Positions 9,714 to 18,953 of a stretch of DNA of 64,000 nt are shown here, one piece after another (position 1 is the stretch's first letter; each line of letters starts with the position of its first letter). Source of the stretch: Kushneria phosphatilytica (GTDB lineage: Bacteria; Pseudomonadota; Gammaproteobacteria; Pseudomonadales; Halomonadaceae); NCBI RefSeq assembly GCF_008247605.1, contig NZ_CP043420.1, positions 62,001 to 126,000 of the forward strand, written 5' to 3'. Below the pieces are notes generated by a model. It saw only the letters and a list, made by a program, of their open reading frames with translations, made no database searches and was not told the DNA's origin. The translations under genes were made by a program, and so were the position numbers.

Positions 9714-9779
9714 CCCACGTCGCATTGCCGGCCATCTCGGGTGAGAGGGTCGGCCCATTCATCGGGTAGTGGATATTTC

Positions 9780-10550
9780 ATGCTGATTGTCATCATCATC
9801 ACGGCGGGGCTCGGTTATCTGTTCGCGCGCCTGCCGGGACTCATCATTGGCGGGCTGCTGGGCTACTGGCTGGTACGCCGGTTGCAGCGGCTGGTGCGTG
9901 AGAAGATTGTCGACCGACAGGCGCAGTTTCTGGACGCCACCTTTGCTGTCATGGGCTGCCTGAGTCAGGTGGATGGTGAAGTATCCGATCATGAAGTCCG
10001 CACCGCCGAGGCCGTGTTCGATCGTCTCGGCCTGAATGACGCCCAGCGTGAGCGCTGCCGGGCCGCGTTCAATCGCGGCCAGCAGCCCGATTTCGATCTT
10101 GATGCCGAGCTGGCCCGGGTGCGCCAGGTGGCGGGCCTGCAGCGTGGTCTGTTGCAGGTTTTTCTGCAGGTGCAGCTCTCGGCGATTGCCGCCGATGGCG
10201 AACTCCACCAGGCCGAGCATGACATGCTGCTGCGTGTGGCGCGCGGGCTGGGCTTCTCCGAGGCGGAGATCCGTCAGATCGAAGCCATGCTGCGTGGCGG
10301 CGCCGGTCAGGCAGGCGCTGATACCTCCGGGCCATCACTCGAGGAGGCCTATGAGGTATTGGGTGTGGAGCAGAGCGCCAGCGATGCCGAGGTCAAGCGT
10401 GCCTATCGCCGGCTGATGAGCCAGAACCACCCCGACAAGCTGGCCGGCAAGGGACTGCCGGAGAACATGCGCGAAATGGCGGAAAAGCGTACCCGGGAGA
10501 TCGGTAACGCCTATGAGCGCATTCGCAAGGCACGCGCCGAGCACGCCTGA
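9780..10550 (+). CDS. djlA: DjlA-type membrane-anchored J-domain co-chaperone
   Basis: A 256-residue type III membrane co-chaperone that recruits and activates DnaK at the inner membrane. Visible parts are an N-terminal membrane segment (1-31) with the glycine-rich pattern typical of DjlA, a TerB-like helical domain (about 45-172), a Gly/Ala/Ser linker, and a C-terminal J domain (about 187-253) with HPD at 217-219. The ATG at 9780 places the membrane anchor directly at the N-terminus, as in known DjlA proteins; the frame is open further upstream but adds only a polar tail. It ends before a good hairpin terminator. Confidence 0.92.
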   Translation: MLIVIIITAGLGYLFARLPGLIIGGLLGYWLVRRLQRLVREKIVDRQAQFLDATFAVMGCLSQVDGEVSDHEVRTAEAVFDRLGLNDAQRERCRAAFNRGQQPDFDLDAELARVRQVAGLQRGLLQVFLQVQLSAIAADGELHQAEHDMLLRVARGLGFSEAEIRQIEAMLRGGAGQAGADTSGPSLEEAYEVLGVEQSASDAEVKRAYRRLMSQNHPDKLAGKGLPENMREMAEKRTREIGNAYERIRKARAEHA

Positions 10551-10572
10551 GTTCGCAGTCAGCCTCTCTTGC

Positions 10573-10600
10573 ATGAAGCCGGCTTGTGCGCCGGCTTCAT
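10573..10600 (+). terminator. terminator after djlA
   Basis: A perfect 11-bp inverted repeat (ATGAAGCCGGC / GCCGGCTTCAT) with loop TTGTGC lies 23 bp after the djlA stop. The T content after it is only moderate. Confidence 0.7.
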
Positions 10601-10849
10601 TGTATTCGCACACTTGTGTCTGCGCGCTATGCTGTAGGCCCTTGTTATCGTCTCCCGAGCATTTTCCGGGACAGGAGCCTCATGCGCATGACGGCAATAC
10701 CGACGTCGCTGCCGGTGCTGCAGTCTTTGGCATTGCCCTGGCAGAGGTCTGTTTCCTGTAACGCCGATGACCACTTCGTGACGCTGCCCACCGAGTTGCG
10801 GCGGTGTGCTGCGTCTGTTGTTCACCCCCTGCGCCCGTGGAGCGCCTTC

Positions 10850-12052
10850 ATGACCGCTGTATCGACCAGCCATCAGCATTCTGCCCGTTATCTGTCACTC
10901 TATGTGCTGATCATGTGGGTAGGGCTGAATCTGCGTCCGTCGATTGCTGCGGTAGGCCCCTTGCTTGATCGCATCCAGCATTCGCTGGGGATGAGCTACA
11001 GTCAGGCATCGCTGTTGACGACCCTGCCATTCGTGGCCATGGGACTGGCCTGCTTCCAGGGCATGCGCCTGGTACGGCGTTTCAATCGCCACCGGCTGAT
11101 CATGCTGGCCCTGGGGCTGATCACCCTGGCGAATCTGGCACGATTCTGGACTGACAGCCTGCTCGGGCTGGCGCTGACAGCACTCTCCGGGGGCGTCGGT
11201 ATTGCCGTGATCCAGGCACTGATGCCTGCCCTGATCAAGGCGACCCTGCCTGATCGCGTCTCTTCGGCGACCGGGCTGTACATTGGCGCCATTCTCGGTG
11301 GCGGGGCGCTGGCGTCCATGATGGCAGCCCCTCTGACCAACCTGCTGGATAGCTGGCATGTGGGGCTGGCGGCATGGAGTCTGCTGGGGCCGCTGGCGCT
11401 CTGGCAGTGGCATCGCCATGGGGGCGCCATGCTTTCGCCGGTCCCGCGTGAGGGGCGGGGCAACAATACAGCGCTGCATCGGCTGCCTCGTGCCTGGTCG
11501 CTGACCCTGTTTTTCGGGTTCGGTACGGCCGGTTATGCCTGTGTCCTGGCCTGGCTGCCGCCGTACTATCTGACGCGAGGCTGGTCGGCAGGCGGTGTCG
11601 GCTGGCTGCTGGGGTATGCCACCCTGCTGCAGGTGCTGGCCAGCGTGGCACTGCCCTGGCTGATGCGCTATCGCATCGATCGGCGTCCGGCACTATATGG
11701 CGTGGTCGGGGCGTCACTGGCGGGCTTCATGGGGCTGCTGATGGCGCCTGCCGGCGCGGCAGCCTGGTTGTGGGCCACCCTGCTGGGCCTGGGGATCGGT
11801 GGCGTGTTTCCTCTGTCGGTACTCGTGCCCATGGATCACCATCGCGATCCGGCGCGGGCCGGCGATCTGGCCGCCTTTGTGCAGGGCTACGGCTATCTGA
11901 TTGCTGCGGCCGGCACGATGGGGGCGGCCGTGGCGCGTGATCTGCTCTCGGGCTTTGGGCCCGCCTGGCTGGCGTTGATCATCCTGTTTGCCTGGATGCT
12001 GATGATCAGCACCCGTTTCGATCCCGCCCGTTATAGCCGTCTGATTGATTGA
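10850..12052 (+). CDS. CynX/NimT-family MFS transporter
   Basis: A 12-segment major facilitator protein of about 400 residues. The N-terminal signature LRPSIAAVGPLLDRIQ followed by LLTTLPFVAMGL is characteristic of the CynX/NimT (YeaN) group, whose members are linked to cyanate or 2-nitroimidazole transport; the actual substrate here is unknown. ATG 10850 has GGAG about 7 nt upstream and gives a standard N-terminus. An in-frame ATG at 10682 has a better placed AGGAG and would add 56 residues, so the start is uncertain. It stands between djlA and a methyltransferase gene, neither functionally related. Confidence 0.85.
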   Translation: MTAVSTSHQHSARYLSLYVLIMWVGLNLRPSIAAVGPLLDRIQHSLGMSYSQASLLTTLPFVAMGLACFQGMRLVRRFNRHRLIMLALGLITLANLARFWTDSLLGLALTALSGGVGIAVIQALMPALIKATLPDRVSSATGLYIGAILGGGALASMMAAPLTNLLDSWHVGLAAWSLLGPLALWQWHRHGGAMLSPVPREGRGNNTALHRLPRAWSLTLFFGFGTAGYACVLAWLPPYYLTRGWSAGGVGWLLGYATLLQVLASVALPWLMRYRIDRRPALYGVVGASLAGFMGLLMAPAGAAAWLWATLLGLGIGGVFPLSVLVPMDHHRDPARAGDLAAFVQGYGYLIAAAGTMGAAVARDLLSGFGPAWLALIILFAWMLMISTRFDPARYSRLID

Positions 12053-12170
12053 GGCGGCGCCATGCCCTCGTCAGCGTCGATCATCTCTTGCCAGGTGGCC
12101 GGCGCCCTTGGCACTGACGCCTGACGCACGCTACGCTCAGCAATTGCCTCCACCAAAATGAGGGCTACCG

Positions 12171-12839
12171 ATGGTGGATCATCACTCTTTTACACCGGCC
12201 GAACGCACCGAGCGAGACGGCCGCAATCACGTTCAGCAGATGCTGGCGCTGGATGGCGAGGCCCAGAAGCTCAAGGCCCGTTATCGTCAGTGGGCCCAGG
12301 GTGGCGACGAGGCCTATCATGTGCCGGGCCTGCTGTGCGACTTCATGACGGCCCAGACCCAGCATTATTCAATGGGGGCCCCGGGCCGACTGCATATTCT
12401 GGATGCCGGCTGCGGGACCGGTCTGGTGGGCCAGATGCTGTCGACACATGGTTTCACATGGCTGGATGGCTTCGATCTCAACGATAGTGTCATCGTCGAA
12501 GCGCGCAAGTGCGAGGTCTATGACCAGCTGCGCGGTGGTGTGGACATGAATCAGGCACTGGATTATGACACCGGTACCTTTGATGTCGTGGTCTGCTGTG
12601 GGGTCTTTTGCGATGACAATGTGGATCCCGAAGCGCTCAGTGAGCTGCTGCGTATCACTCGACCGGGTGGGCTGGTCATGATCAGCACGCAGAAGGGCTA
12701 CGATGAAAGCCATGGGTTTGAAGCCTGGCTACGCAAGCCCGAGTTCACCCGCATGGCCGAGCGCGTCCATCATCTCGTTGGCGCACCCTATAGCGGCCGG
12801 GTGACGGCCGACTATCATACCTTTCGCATTCACTCGTAA
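12171..12839 (+). CDS. class I SAM-dependent methyltransferase
   Basis: A 222-residue Rossmann-fold methyltransferase. Motif I DAGCGTGLVG lies at about 78-87, the acidic end of strand 2 is GFDLN, and motif IV/post-I gives FDVVVCCGVF followed by ITRPGGLVMIS, the usual strand 5. A helical segment of about 65 residues precedes motif I. The overall arrangement recalls the METTL27/Williams-Beuren-region type methyltransferases of unknown substrate. The ATG follows a modest GAGGG purine stretch. It is flanked by an MFS gene and the convergent ribA gene and gives no operon clue. Confidence 0.85.
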   Translation: MVDHHSFTPAERTERDGRNHVQQMLALDGEAQKLKARYRQWAQGGDEAYHVPGLLCDFMTAQTQHYSMGAPGRLHILDAGCGTGLVGQMLSTHGFTWLDGFDLNDSVIVEARKCEVYDQLRGGVDMNQALDYDTGTFDVVVCCGVFCDDNVDPEALSELLRITRPGGLVMISTQKGYDESHGFEAWLRKPEFTRMAERVHHLVGAPYSGRVTADYHTFRIHS

Positions 12840-12887
12840 CGTCGCGCTGCGACTGTCTGGCGTCTGCGGCGCGTAACGAGGCAGACG

Positions 12888-13523
12888 CTAGCGGCGCCGA
12901 TTCTCATCCACGGGGCCGGCGAACGTAAACTGATCGAGCGCCATCATGTGACCCAGGCGGCCTGCCTTGGTCGTCAGGTACTGCTCGTTGTGCGCATTGA
13001 GGCCGGTGGTCAGTGGCAGTCGCTCGCTGATCTCGATGCCATCGGCGCGCAGTGCTTCGACCTTGCGTGGGTTGTTGGTCATCAGTTTGAGCGAGTGTAC
13101 GCCGAGGTGTTCGAGCATCGGCAGACAGAGGTCGTAACGGCGCATGTCGGCCTCGAAGCCGAGTGCCTCGTTGGCTTCGACCGTATCGGCCCCTTCATCC
13201 TGCAGATGATAGGCGCGAATCTTGTTGAGCAGGCCGATGCCACGACCTTCCTGACGCAGGTAGAGCAACAGGCCACGCCCTTCGTCGGCAATACGCTTGA
13301 GGGCGGCCTGCAACTGATAGCCGCAGTCACAGCGCATTGAAAACAGGGCATCACCGGTCAGACACTCGGAGTGCACTCGGGCCAGTACCGGCGCGCCATC
13401 GTCGATGGTGCCCAGTGACAGAGCCACATGTTCCTTGCCGCTGCGGTCATCCTCGAATCCGTGGAGGGTGAAGGTGGCCCAGGGCGTTGGCAGGCGGGAA
13501 GCCGCAATGAATCGAATCGTCAC
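12888..13523 (-). CDS. ribA: GTP cyclohydrolase II
   Basis: RibA opens the imidazole ring of GTP, releasing formate and pyrophosphate, to give the first riboflavin intermediate. The 211-residue protein has the three zinc-binding cysteines C54, C65 and C67 in the [18 protein letters not shown] segment, matching E. coli numbering, and the substrate motif RQEGRGIGL (90-98). It is a stand-alone cyclohydrolase, not a fusion to DHBP synthase. It is divergent from hemE, with which it shares a 195-bp intergenic region. No FMN riboswitch is apparent upstream. Confidence 0.96.
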   Translation of the reverse strand: MTIRFIAASRLPTPWATFTLHGFEDDRSGKEHVALSLGTIDDGAPVLARVHSECLTGDALFSMRCDCGYQLQAALKRIADEGRGLLLYLRQEGRGIGLLNKIRAYHLQDEGADTVEANEALGFEADMRRYDLCLPMLEHLGVHSLKLMTNNPRKVEALRADGIEISERLPLTTGLNAHNEQYLTTKAGRLGHMMALDQFTFAGPVDENRRR

Positions 13524-13718
13524 GTCAGATCTCGTGATGGCGGTGCATCATCATTCGGGGGTGCCCAGTCTAGCAGGCCTGCGTGGATGGCTCATCCCGA
13601 GGTCGAATGTCTTTTTCCATCGCCTCCATTCGATTTCATCGATGCGCAGTGGGTGAGGGCAGTGCGGTCGATCCGCTACAATCGGGGGTACATTTTTTCG
13701 CGGTGAGACGGCAAGCGC

Positions 13719-14780
13719 ATGGCTCTTCAAAATGATCGTTTTCTGCGGGCGCTGGCCCGCCAGCCCGTCGACCGTACTCCGGTCTGGATGATGCGTCAGG
13801 CGGGGCGCTATCTACCGGAGTATCGCGCCACGCGCGAACGTGCCGGCAGCTTCATGGATCTGTGTCGCAATGCCGAGATGGCCTGTGAGGTGACCCTGCA
13901 GCCGATTGACCGGTTCGATCTGGACGCTGCCATCCTGTTCTCCGATATTCTCACCATCCCTGATGCGATGGATATGGGGCTCTACTTCGTGCCGGGAGAG
14001 GGACCGATGTTCCGCAACCCGGTGCGCGATGCTGCGGCCATTGATCGCCTGAGTGCACCAGACGCGGAGCGCGATCTCGATTATGTCATGAATGCAGTGT
14101 CGACCATTCGTCGCGAGCTCAATGGGCGCATGCCGCTGATCGGTTTCTCCGGCAGCCCCTGGACGCTGGCGACCTACATGGTCGAGGGAGGGCCGAGCAA
14201 GGACTTCCGCCATGTGAAGGGGCTGCTCTACAGCGATCCCGAGGCGCTGCATCGTCTGCTATCAGTGCTGGCCGATGCGGTGACCGATTATCTCAATGCC
14301 CAGATTCGCGCCGGGGCCCAGGCGGTACAGATCTTCGATACCTGGGGCGGCGCGCTTACCACGCCGGCCTATCGCGACTTCTCGCTGGCGTACATGCAGC
14401 GCATCGTTGATGGCCTGATCCGCGAGCATGAAGGCCGCCGTGTACCGGTTATCCTGTTCACCAAGAATGGCGGGCAGTGGCTTGAGCAGATCGCTGCGAC
14501 CGGCTGCGATGGCGTCGGGCTGGACTGGACCACCGAGCTTGGTGACGCCCGGGCACGCATCGGTAATCAGGTAGCGCTGCAGGGCAATCTCGATCCCAGT
14601 GCGCTGTTCGGCGCCCCGGCCACCATCCGTGCCGAGGTGGCTCGTATTCTGGAGAGCTTTGGCGCCGGTTCCGGCCATGTCTTCAACCTCGGTCATGGCA
14701 TCTCCCAGTTCACCCCACCGGAAAACGTGACGGCCTTCATCGAGGCTCTGCATGAGCTGAGTCCGCAGTGGCATGAATGA
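13719..14780 (+). CDS. hemE: uroporphyrinogen decarboxylase
   Basis: HemE removes the four acetate carboxyl groups of uroporphyrinogen III to make coproporphyrinogen III in heme biosynthesis. The 353-residue product has the N-terminal signature [16 protein letters not shown] (21-36) with the conserved arginines, the catalytic Asp in [11 protein letters not shown] (76), the [13 protein letters not shown] segment and the C-terminal FNLGHGI motif. Its last codons overlap the start of the following DCC-family gene by 8 nt, so the two are probably co-translated. A TACAAT hexamer in the 195-bp upstream gap may be its -10 box. Confidence 0.97.
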   Translation: MALQNDRFLRALARQPVDRTPVWMMRQAGRYLPEYRATRERAGSFMDLCRNAEMACEVTLQPIDRFDLDAAILFSDILTIPDAMDMGLYFVPGEGPMFRNPVRDAAAIDRLSAPDAERDLDYVMNAVSTIRRELNGRMPLIGFSGSPWTLATYMVEGGPSKDFRHVKGLLYSDPEALHRLLSVLADAVTDYLNAQIRAGAQAVQIFDTWGGALTTPAYRDFSLAYMQRIVDGLIREHEGRRVPVILFTKNGGQWLEQIAATGCDGVGLDWTTELGDARARIGNQVALQGNLDPSALFGAPATIRAEVARILESFGAGSGHVFNLGHGISQFTPPENVTAFIEALHELSPQWHE

Positions 14781-15273
14781 AACGCCGCCTCTTCGCGGTC
14801 ACAAGGCGGGGCGCAAGGCTGAGCCCCTCTTCACACAGCTGATCGTATTCGATGGCGGCTGCCCGCTCTGTCGCCGGTCGGTGGCCTGGCTATTGCGTCA
14901 TGAGCGCGCTCCCATCACCGCGCTGGTGACGCTGCAATCCACGCTGGGGCATCGGCTCGGGGAACATTTCGGCGAGAACGCCGATGCGCTCGACAGTGTC
15001 TGGCTGATCCGGGCGGGGCGACTGCATCGTGACAGCGAAGCGCTGTGGCGCACGGCGCAGGTGCTGAAGTCGCCGCTGCAGCTGCTGGCATACCTGCGCT
15101 GGTTGCCCCAGGGGCTGCGTGATGGCTGCTATACCCTGATCGGACGCTATCGTCATCGACTGGCGCGTGACCCGGGGCTGGATGAGGCCGTACAGGCACG
15201 GCTGCTGGCCGGGCTGAGCCCGGCACAGTGCCGGGCTATCGACCTGCCCGAGGCCCTGGCAGCATGCGTCTGA
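14773..15273 (+). CDS. DCC-family thiol-disulfide oxidoreductase-like protein
   Basis: A 166-residue protein of the DUF393/DCC family, named for the conserved D-x-x-C-x-x-C, here D27-G-G-C30-P-L-C33 at the end of the first beta strand, as in thioredoxin-like proteins. The biochemical role of the family is poorly known; a redox function is inferred from the CxxC. The start codon lies inside the 3' end of hemE (8-nt overlap, different frame), so expression is tied to heme synthesis, but no mechanism can be read from that. The residues after the CxxC follow the family pattern of a basic helix and a C-terminal Arg-rich region. Confidence 0.85.
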   Translation: MNETPPLRGHKAGRKAEPLFTQLIVFDGGCPLCRRSVAWLLRHERAPITALVTLQSTLGHRLGEHFGENADALDSVWLIRAGRLHRDSEALWRTAQVLKSPLQLLAYLRWLPQGLRDGCYTLIGRYRHRLARDPGLDEAVQARLLAGLSPAQCRAIDLPEALAACV

Positions 15274-15385
15274 ACGGGGTGCTTTTCATCCTGTCGCTGG
15301 CAGGCTATGTTGCCCGCCCCGGCGGGTCATCCGGCCCGTTATCGCCAGCAGTAGTGACCGGTAGCGACCGGCAGGAGAGAGTGAG

Positions 15386-16249
15386 ATGAGTGAACAGCCC
15401 CTTGATGGCTGGTTCATCGAGCGATTCGATCGTGAGGGCAGTGCCATCGGTCTGAAGGTGCATGAAAAACTGCACGATGAAGTCACGCCCTGGCAGCATC
15501 TCGAAGTCTACGCAACCGAGACCTACGGCAATCTGATGGTGCTCGATGGCTGCGTGATGCTTACTGATCGGGATAATTTCCTCTATCACGAGATGATCGC
15601 TCATCCGGCGCTGTTCACGCATGCCGATCCGAAGCGGGTCGTGATCATCGGCGGCGGTGATTGCGGTACGCTACGTGAGGTACTGCGCCATCCCGGGGTC
15701 GAAAAGGTCACCCAGATCGATATCGACGAAGCCGTGACCCGTGCGGCCGAACGCTTCTTTCCCCAATTGACCGAATCCAATCATGATCCGCGCGCCGAGT
15801 TGCTGTTTGCTGATGGTGTCCAGTGGGTCGATGATTGTCCGGAAGGCAGTGTCGATGTCCTGATCATCGATTCCACGGACCCGGTGGGGCCCGCGGAAGG
15901 GCTTTTTCAGCAGGATTTCCTGGCGCGCTGTCAGCGCCTGCTGCGTGAAGGCGGCGTAATGGTGCAGCAGAGTGAATCGCCGCTCTATCACAGCGGCTCG
16001 ATCATTCGCGATCTGCGCACCGCCATGACGCAGGCCGGATTCGACAGTGTGGCGACTCTGGTCTTTCCGCAGCCGACTTATCCCTCCGGTTGGTGGAGTG
16101 TAACCCTGGCCGGCAAACACTGCCCGGCCGATCGCTTCCGCGAAGCCGCCGCGCGTGACCGCGCCTTCGCGACCGAGTATTACAGCGAGGCCCAGCACTT
16201 TGCTGCACTGACCCTCCCTCCTTTCATGACCCGTTTGCTCGCTGATTGA
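15386..16249 (+). CDS. speE: spermidine synthase
   Basis: SpeE transfers an aminopropyl group from decarboxylated S-adenosylmethionine to putrescine, giving spermidine. The 287-residue protein matches the E. coli family size. It has the N-terminal beta domain, the nucleotide-binding motif GGGDCGTLRE (89-98), the acidic residue at the end of the next strand (IDIDE), and the catalytic DSTDPVGP (162-169), which positions the aminopropyl acceptor. GGAGAG lies 8-9 nt before the ATG. A short hairpin terminator follows. No speD gene is nearby. Confidence 0.96.
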   Translation: MSEQPLDGWFIERFDREGSAIGLKVHEKLHDEVTPWQHLEVYATETYGNLMVLDGCVMLTDRDNFLYHEMIAHPALFTHADPKRVVIIGGGDCGTLREVLRHPGVEKVTQIDIDEAVTRAAERFFPQLTESNHDPRAELLFADGVQWVDDCPEGSVDVLIIDSTDPVGPAEGLFQQDFLARCQRLLREGGVMVQQSESPLYHSGSIIRDLRTAMTQAGFDSVATLVFPQPTYPSGWWSVTLAGKHCPADRFREAAARDRAFATEYYSEAQHFAALTLPPFMTRLLAD

Positions 16250-16257
16250 TCCTCTCT

Positions 16258-16283
16258 GACCCGGTGATTGCCGGGTCATCTTT
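16258..16283 (+). terminator. terminator after speE
   Basis: A 7-bp stem GACCCGG/CCGGGTC with loop TGATTG is followed by ATCTTTC. It starts 9 bp after the speE stop codon. Confidence 0.7.
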
Positions 16284-16476
16284 CACTCTCCAAAGATGAT
16301 TTCCGCTCGGCCTTTTACATGCCGTTACGCTTTGCGCCGAACTGGTGCGCCAGCGTATCGCCGCACGTCCTCATGCGCTTTAACAGTGCAGATTCATGCC
16401 CAAAGCAGCATTTTCCTGGCTGTTAAAAGTTATTAAATAATTGAGCAAAAAGGCTTTTTATAGTCATGAGCCTTTC

Positions 16477-16492
16477 TGGAACACTCCTTGCA
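16477..16492 (+). promoter_or_regulatory. sigma-54 promoter of aapJQMP
   Basis: The 16-mer TGGAACACTCCTTGCA matches the -24/-12 consensus TGGCACG-N4-TTGCW in spacing and in all invariant positions (GG and GC). It stands about 115 bp upstream of the aapJ ATG, in a 320-bp noncoding stretch (16284-16606) that is AT-rich just upstream, where an activator and IHF could bind. Start of transcription would be near 16504. Acidic amino-acid uptake under sigma-54 control is known in pseudomonads. Confidence 0.75.
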
Positions 16493-16606
16493 ACTTTCGA
16501 CCAGTGGCAGGGCATGCTGCTGCTCGATCATGATAAGTCGTCGCAGTGAGCAGGCGACATGCTTTTCCCGAACCTCCACAAACATGAACAATCAGGGAAA
16601 TTTTCC

Positions 16607-17638
16607 ATGGGAACTTACAAGTCCGCCTTGATGGCGCTGGCCGCTGGCACCACGCTTGCCTTCACCCTGACGCACGCCGCCCAGGCAGCTACCCTGGATG
16701 ACGTCAAGAGCCGTGGGCAACTGCGCTGCGGGGTCAGTGATGGCCTCCCCGGTTTCTCCAACCCCGATGCCAACGGCAAATGGCAGGGCATCGATGTCGA
16801 AACATGTCGCGCCGTGGCCGCCGCCGTGCTCGACGATCCCGGTAAGGTGGCCTTTTCGCCGTTGACGGCCAAGGAGCGTTTTACCGCGGTGCAGTCCGGC
16901 GAGGTCGATATGCTTTCGCGTAACACTACCTGGACCGCCTCGCGTGACAACTCCATGGGGCTGAACTTCACCGGCGTGAATTTCTATGACGGCCAGGGCT
17001 TCATGATCCGCAAGGATCTCGGCATCAACAGTGCCAAGGAGCTGGATGGTGCTTCGGTTTGTGTGAATTCCGGTACCACCACCGAGCTCAATCTGGCGGA
17101 TTACTTCCGCGCCAACAACATGCAGTATCAGGCGGTCAGCTTCGATGAGATGAATCAGACTGCGGCCGGCTTTGATAGCGGGCGCTGTGATGTATTGACC
17201 TCGGACTCCTCGCAGCTGGCAGCGCTGCGCCTGCAGCTTTCCGATCCCGACAGCGTCAAGATCCTGCCCGAGCGAATCTCCAAGGAACCGCTGGGTCCGG
17301 TGGTGCGCCAGGGCGATGACCAGTGGTTCGATATCGTCAAATGGACCCTGTTCGCCATGGTCAACGCCGAGGAACTGGGCGTGACCAGCCAGAACGTCGA
17401 TCAGATGCGTGACAACCCGCCCAACCCCAACGTGGCGCGCCTGCTCGGCAAGGATGGCAACTTCGGTCAGCAGATGGGCCTGACCAATGACTGGGCCTAC
17501 AACATCGTCAAGAAGGTCGGCAACTACGGTGAAGTCTACGCCAAAACCGTTGGTGCCCAATCTCCGCTCAAGATCGACCGCGGTATCAATGCACTGTGGA
17601 ACCAGGGCGGCGTCATGTATGCCCCGCCAGTGCGCTGA
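16607..17638 (+). CDS. aapJ: amino-acid ABC transporter, periplasmic binding protein
   Basis: A 343-residue periplasmic solute-binding protein of the polar amino-acid uptake (PAAT) family, AapJ/BztA type. Residues 1-24 form a signal peptide ending in a signal peptidase I site (THAAQA/A). The mature part begins with the typical TLDDVKSRGQLRCGVSDGLPGFS segment and includes the ligand-contact stretch SRNTTWT. The ATG at 16607 gives a clean signal peptide and has AGGGAA 6 nt upstream; the frame is open from 16559 without signal features. It heads aapJQMP behind a sigma-54 promoter and is separated from aapQ by two hairpins. General L-amino acids or glutamate/aspartate are the likely ligands. Confidence 0.93.
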   Translation: MGTYKSALMALAAGTTLAFTLTHAAQAATLDDVKSRGQLRCGVSDGLPGFSNPDANGKWQGIDVETCRAVAAAVLDDPGKVAFSPLTAKERFTAVQSGEVDMLSRNTTWTASRDNSMGLNFTGVNFYDGQGFMIRKDLGINSAKELDGASVCVNSGTTTELNLADYFRANNMQYQAVSFDEMNQTAAGFDSGRCDVLTSDSSQLAALRLQLSDPDSVKILPERISKEPLGPVVRQGDDQWFDIVKWTLFAMVNAEELGVTSQNVDQMRDNPPNPNVARLLGKDGNFGQQMGLTNDWAYNIVKKVGNYGEVYAKTVGAQSPLKIDRGINALWNQGGVMYAPPVR

Positions 17639-17664
17639 GCGCGTCTGAACGATCGACTTGCTGG

Positions 17665-17731
17665 CGCCGCATCGCCAATGCGGCGTTTCGAGTCGCAAGC
17701 TTCGTGACCTGTCGGGCCAAGTCCGACAGGT
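17665..17731 (+). repeat. two tandem hairpins between aapJ and aapQ
   Basis: Two independent perfect inverted repeats occupy most of the 123-bp gap. The first is an 8-bp stem CGCCGCAT/ATGCGGCG (17665-17685) followed by TTT; the second is a 9-bp stem ACCTGTCGG/CCGACAGGT (17707-17731). Such structures commonly protect the upstream binding-protein mRNA or partly terminate, so that AapJ is made in excess over the permease. Confidence 0.65.
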
Positions 17732-17761
17732 TGCCGGATCGATCCAGGCGGAGAACCGTCA

Positions 17762-18952
17762 ATGCTGCGTCCTTCCACGTCCATTCCCCGCCGCGGTCAC
17801 GGACCGCTGTGGCGTAACCCGGCCGTACGGGCACTGGCCACCCAGGTGATCCTGCTGATCGCGCTGGTGGTGGTGATCGGACTGCTGATTCATAACACCC
17901 TGATCAATCTTGATGCCCGCGGCATCAATACCGGCTTCGATTTCCTGGACAGGCGCGCGGGATTTCCCATTTCGCAGACACTGATTCAATACACCAGTGA
18001 CAGCACCTATGGCCGCACCTTTGTGGTCGGCTTGCTCAATACCCTGCTGGTATCGGCGCTCGGTATTGTGGCGGCGACCATTATCGGCTTTCTGGTCGGC
18101 ATTGCCCGACTGTCACCGAACTGGCTGCTGGCAAGGCTGGCCGCCTGTTATGTCGAAATCTTCCGCAATATTCCGCTGCTGTTGCAGATCCTCTTCTGGT
18201 ACTTCGCGGTACTGCGTTCACTGCCCTCACCCCGCCAGAGTATCTCCCTGTTCGATGCCTTCTTTTTCAACGTGCGTGGACTGATCATGCCGGCCCCCGA
18301 CACTCAGCCTGCTTTTGTCGCCGTGTGGGGCGCGCTGCTGGCGGCGATTGTCGCCACCGTGGGGCTGGTTGTTTACGGTCGGCGTCGCCAGGCCGCCACC
18401 GGCAAGGCACTCCCGAGTGGCAGGATCGGGATGGTGCTGATCATTGGTCTGCCGATCGTGGTCTACTTCCTGGCTGGTCGCCCGCTGAGCTGGTCCATGC
18501 CCGAACTGGGCGGTTTCAACTTCCGCGGTGGGATGAATGTAGTACCGGAGTTGCTGGCGCTGTGGCTGGCCCTGTCGATTTACACCGCGTCGTTCATTGC
18601 CGAGATCGTCCGCTCGGGCATTCAGTCGGTACCGGGCGGGCAGACGGAAGCGGCCCGCTCACTGTCGCTGCCGGGGGGGCTGACCCTGCGCAAGATCGTG
18701 TTGCCTCAGGCGATGCGGGTGATTATTCCGCAGATGACCAGTCAGTATCTCAACCTGATCAAGAACTCCTCGCTGGCTACGGCCATTGGCTACCCCGATC
18801 TGGTAGCGGTCTTTGCCGGTACCACGCTCAACCAGACCGGTCAGTCGATCGAGATCATCGCCATGACCATGGCGGTCTATCTGGTCATCAGTCTGCTGAT
18901 TTCGCTGTTGATGAACATCTACAACGCGCGTGTCGCGATCAGGGAGCGCTGA
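17762..18952 (+). CDS. aapQ: amino-acid ABC transporter permease AapQ
   Basis: A 396-residue inner-membrane permease of the HisM/AapQ family. An N-terminal segment (about 25-45) is followed by a periplasmic stretch with the RAGFPISQTLIQY pattern typical of AapQ. The core permease domain ends with the cytoplasmic EAA loop (EAARSLSLPGGLTLRKIVLPQA) that contacts the ATPase. It partners with AapM to form the channel through which amino acids bound by AapJ are imported. It is followed by aapM after a single base, with an AGGGAG ribosome binding site for aapM inside its own end. Confidence 0.93.
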   Translation: MLRPSTSIPRRGHGPLWRNPAVRALATQVILLIALVVVIGLLIHNTLINLDARGINTGFDFLDRRAGFPISQTLIQYTSDSTYGRTFVVGLLNTLLVSALGIVAATIIGFLVGIARLSPNWLLARLAACYVEIFRNIPLLLQILFWYFAVLRSLPSPRQSISLFDAFFFNVRGLIMPAPDTQPAFVAVWGALLAAIVATVGLVVYGRRRQAATGKALPSGRIGMVLIIGLPIVVYFLAGRPLSWSMPELGGFNFRGGMNVVPELLALWLALSIYTASFIAEIVRSGIQSVPGGQTEAARSLSLPGGLTLRKIVLPQAMRVIIPQMTSQYLNLIKNSSLATAIGYPDLVAVFAGTTLNQTGQSIEIIAMTMAVYLVISLLISLLMNIYNARVAIRER

Positions 18953-18953
18953 G

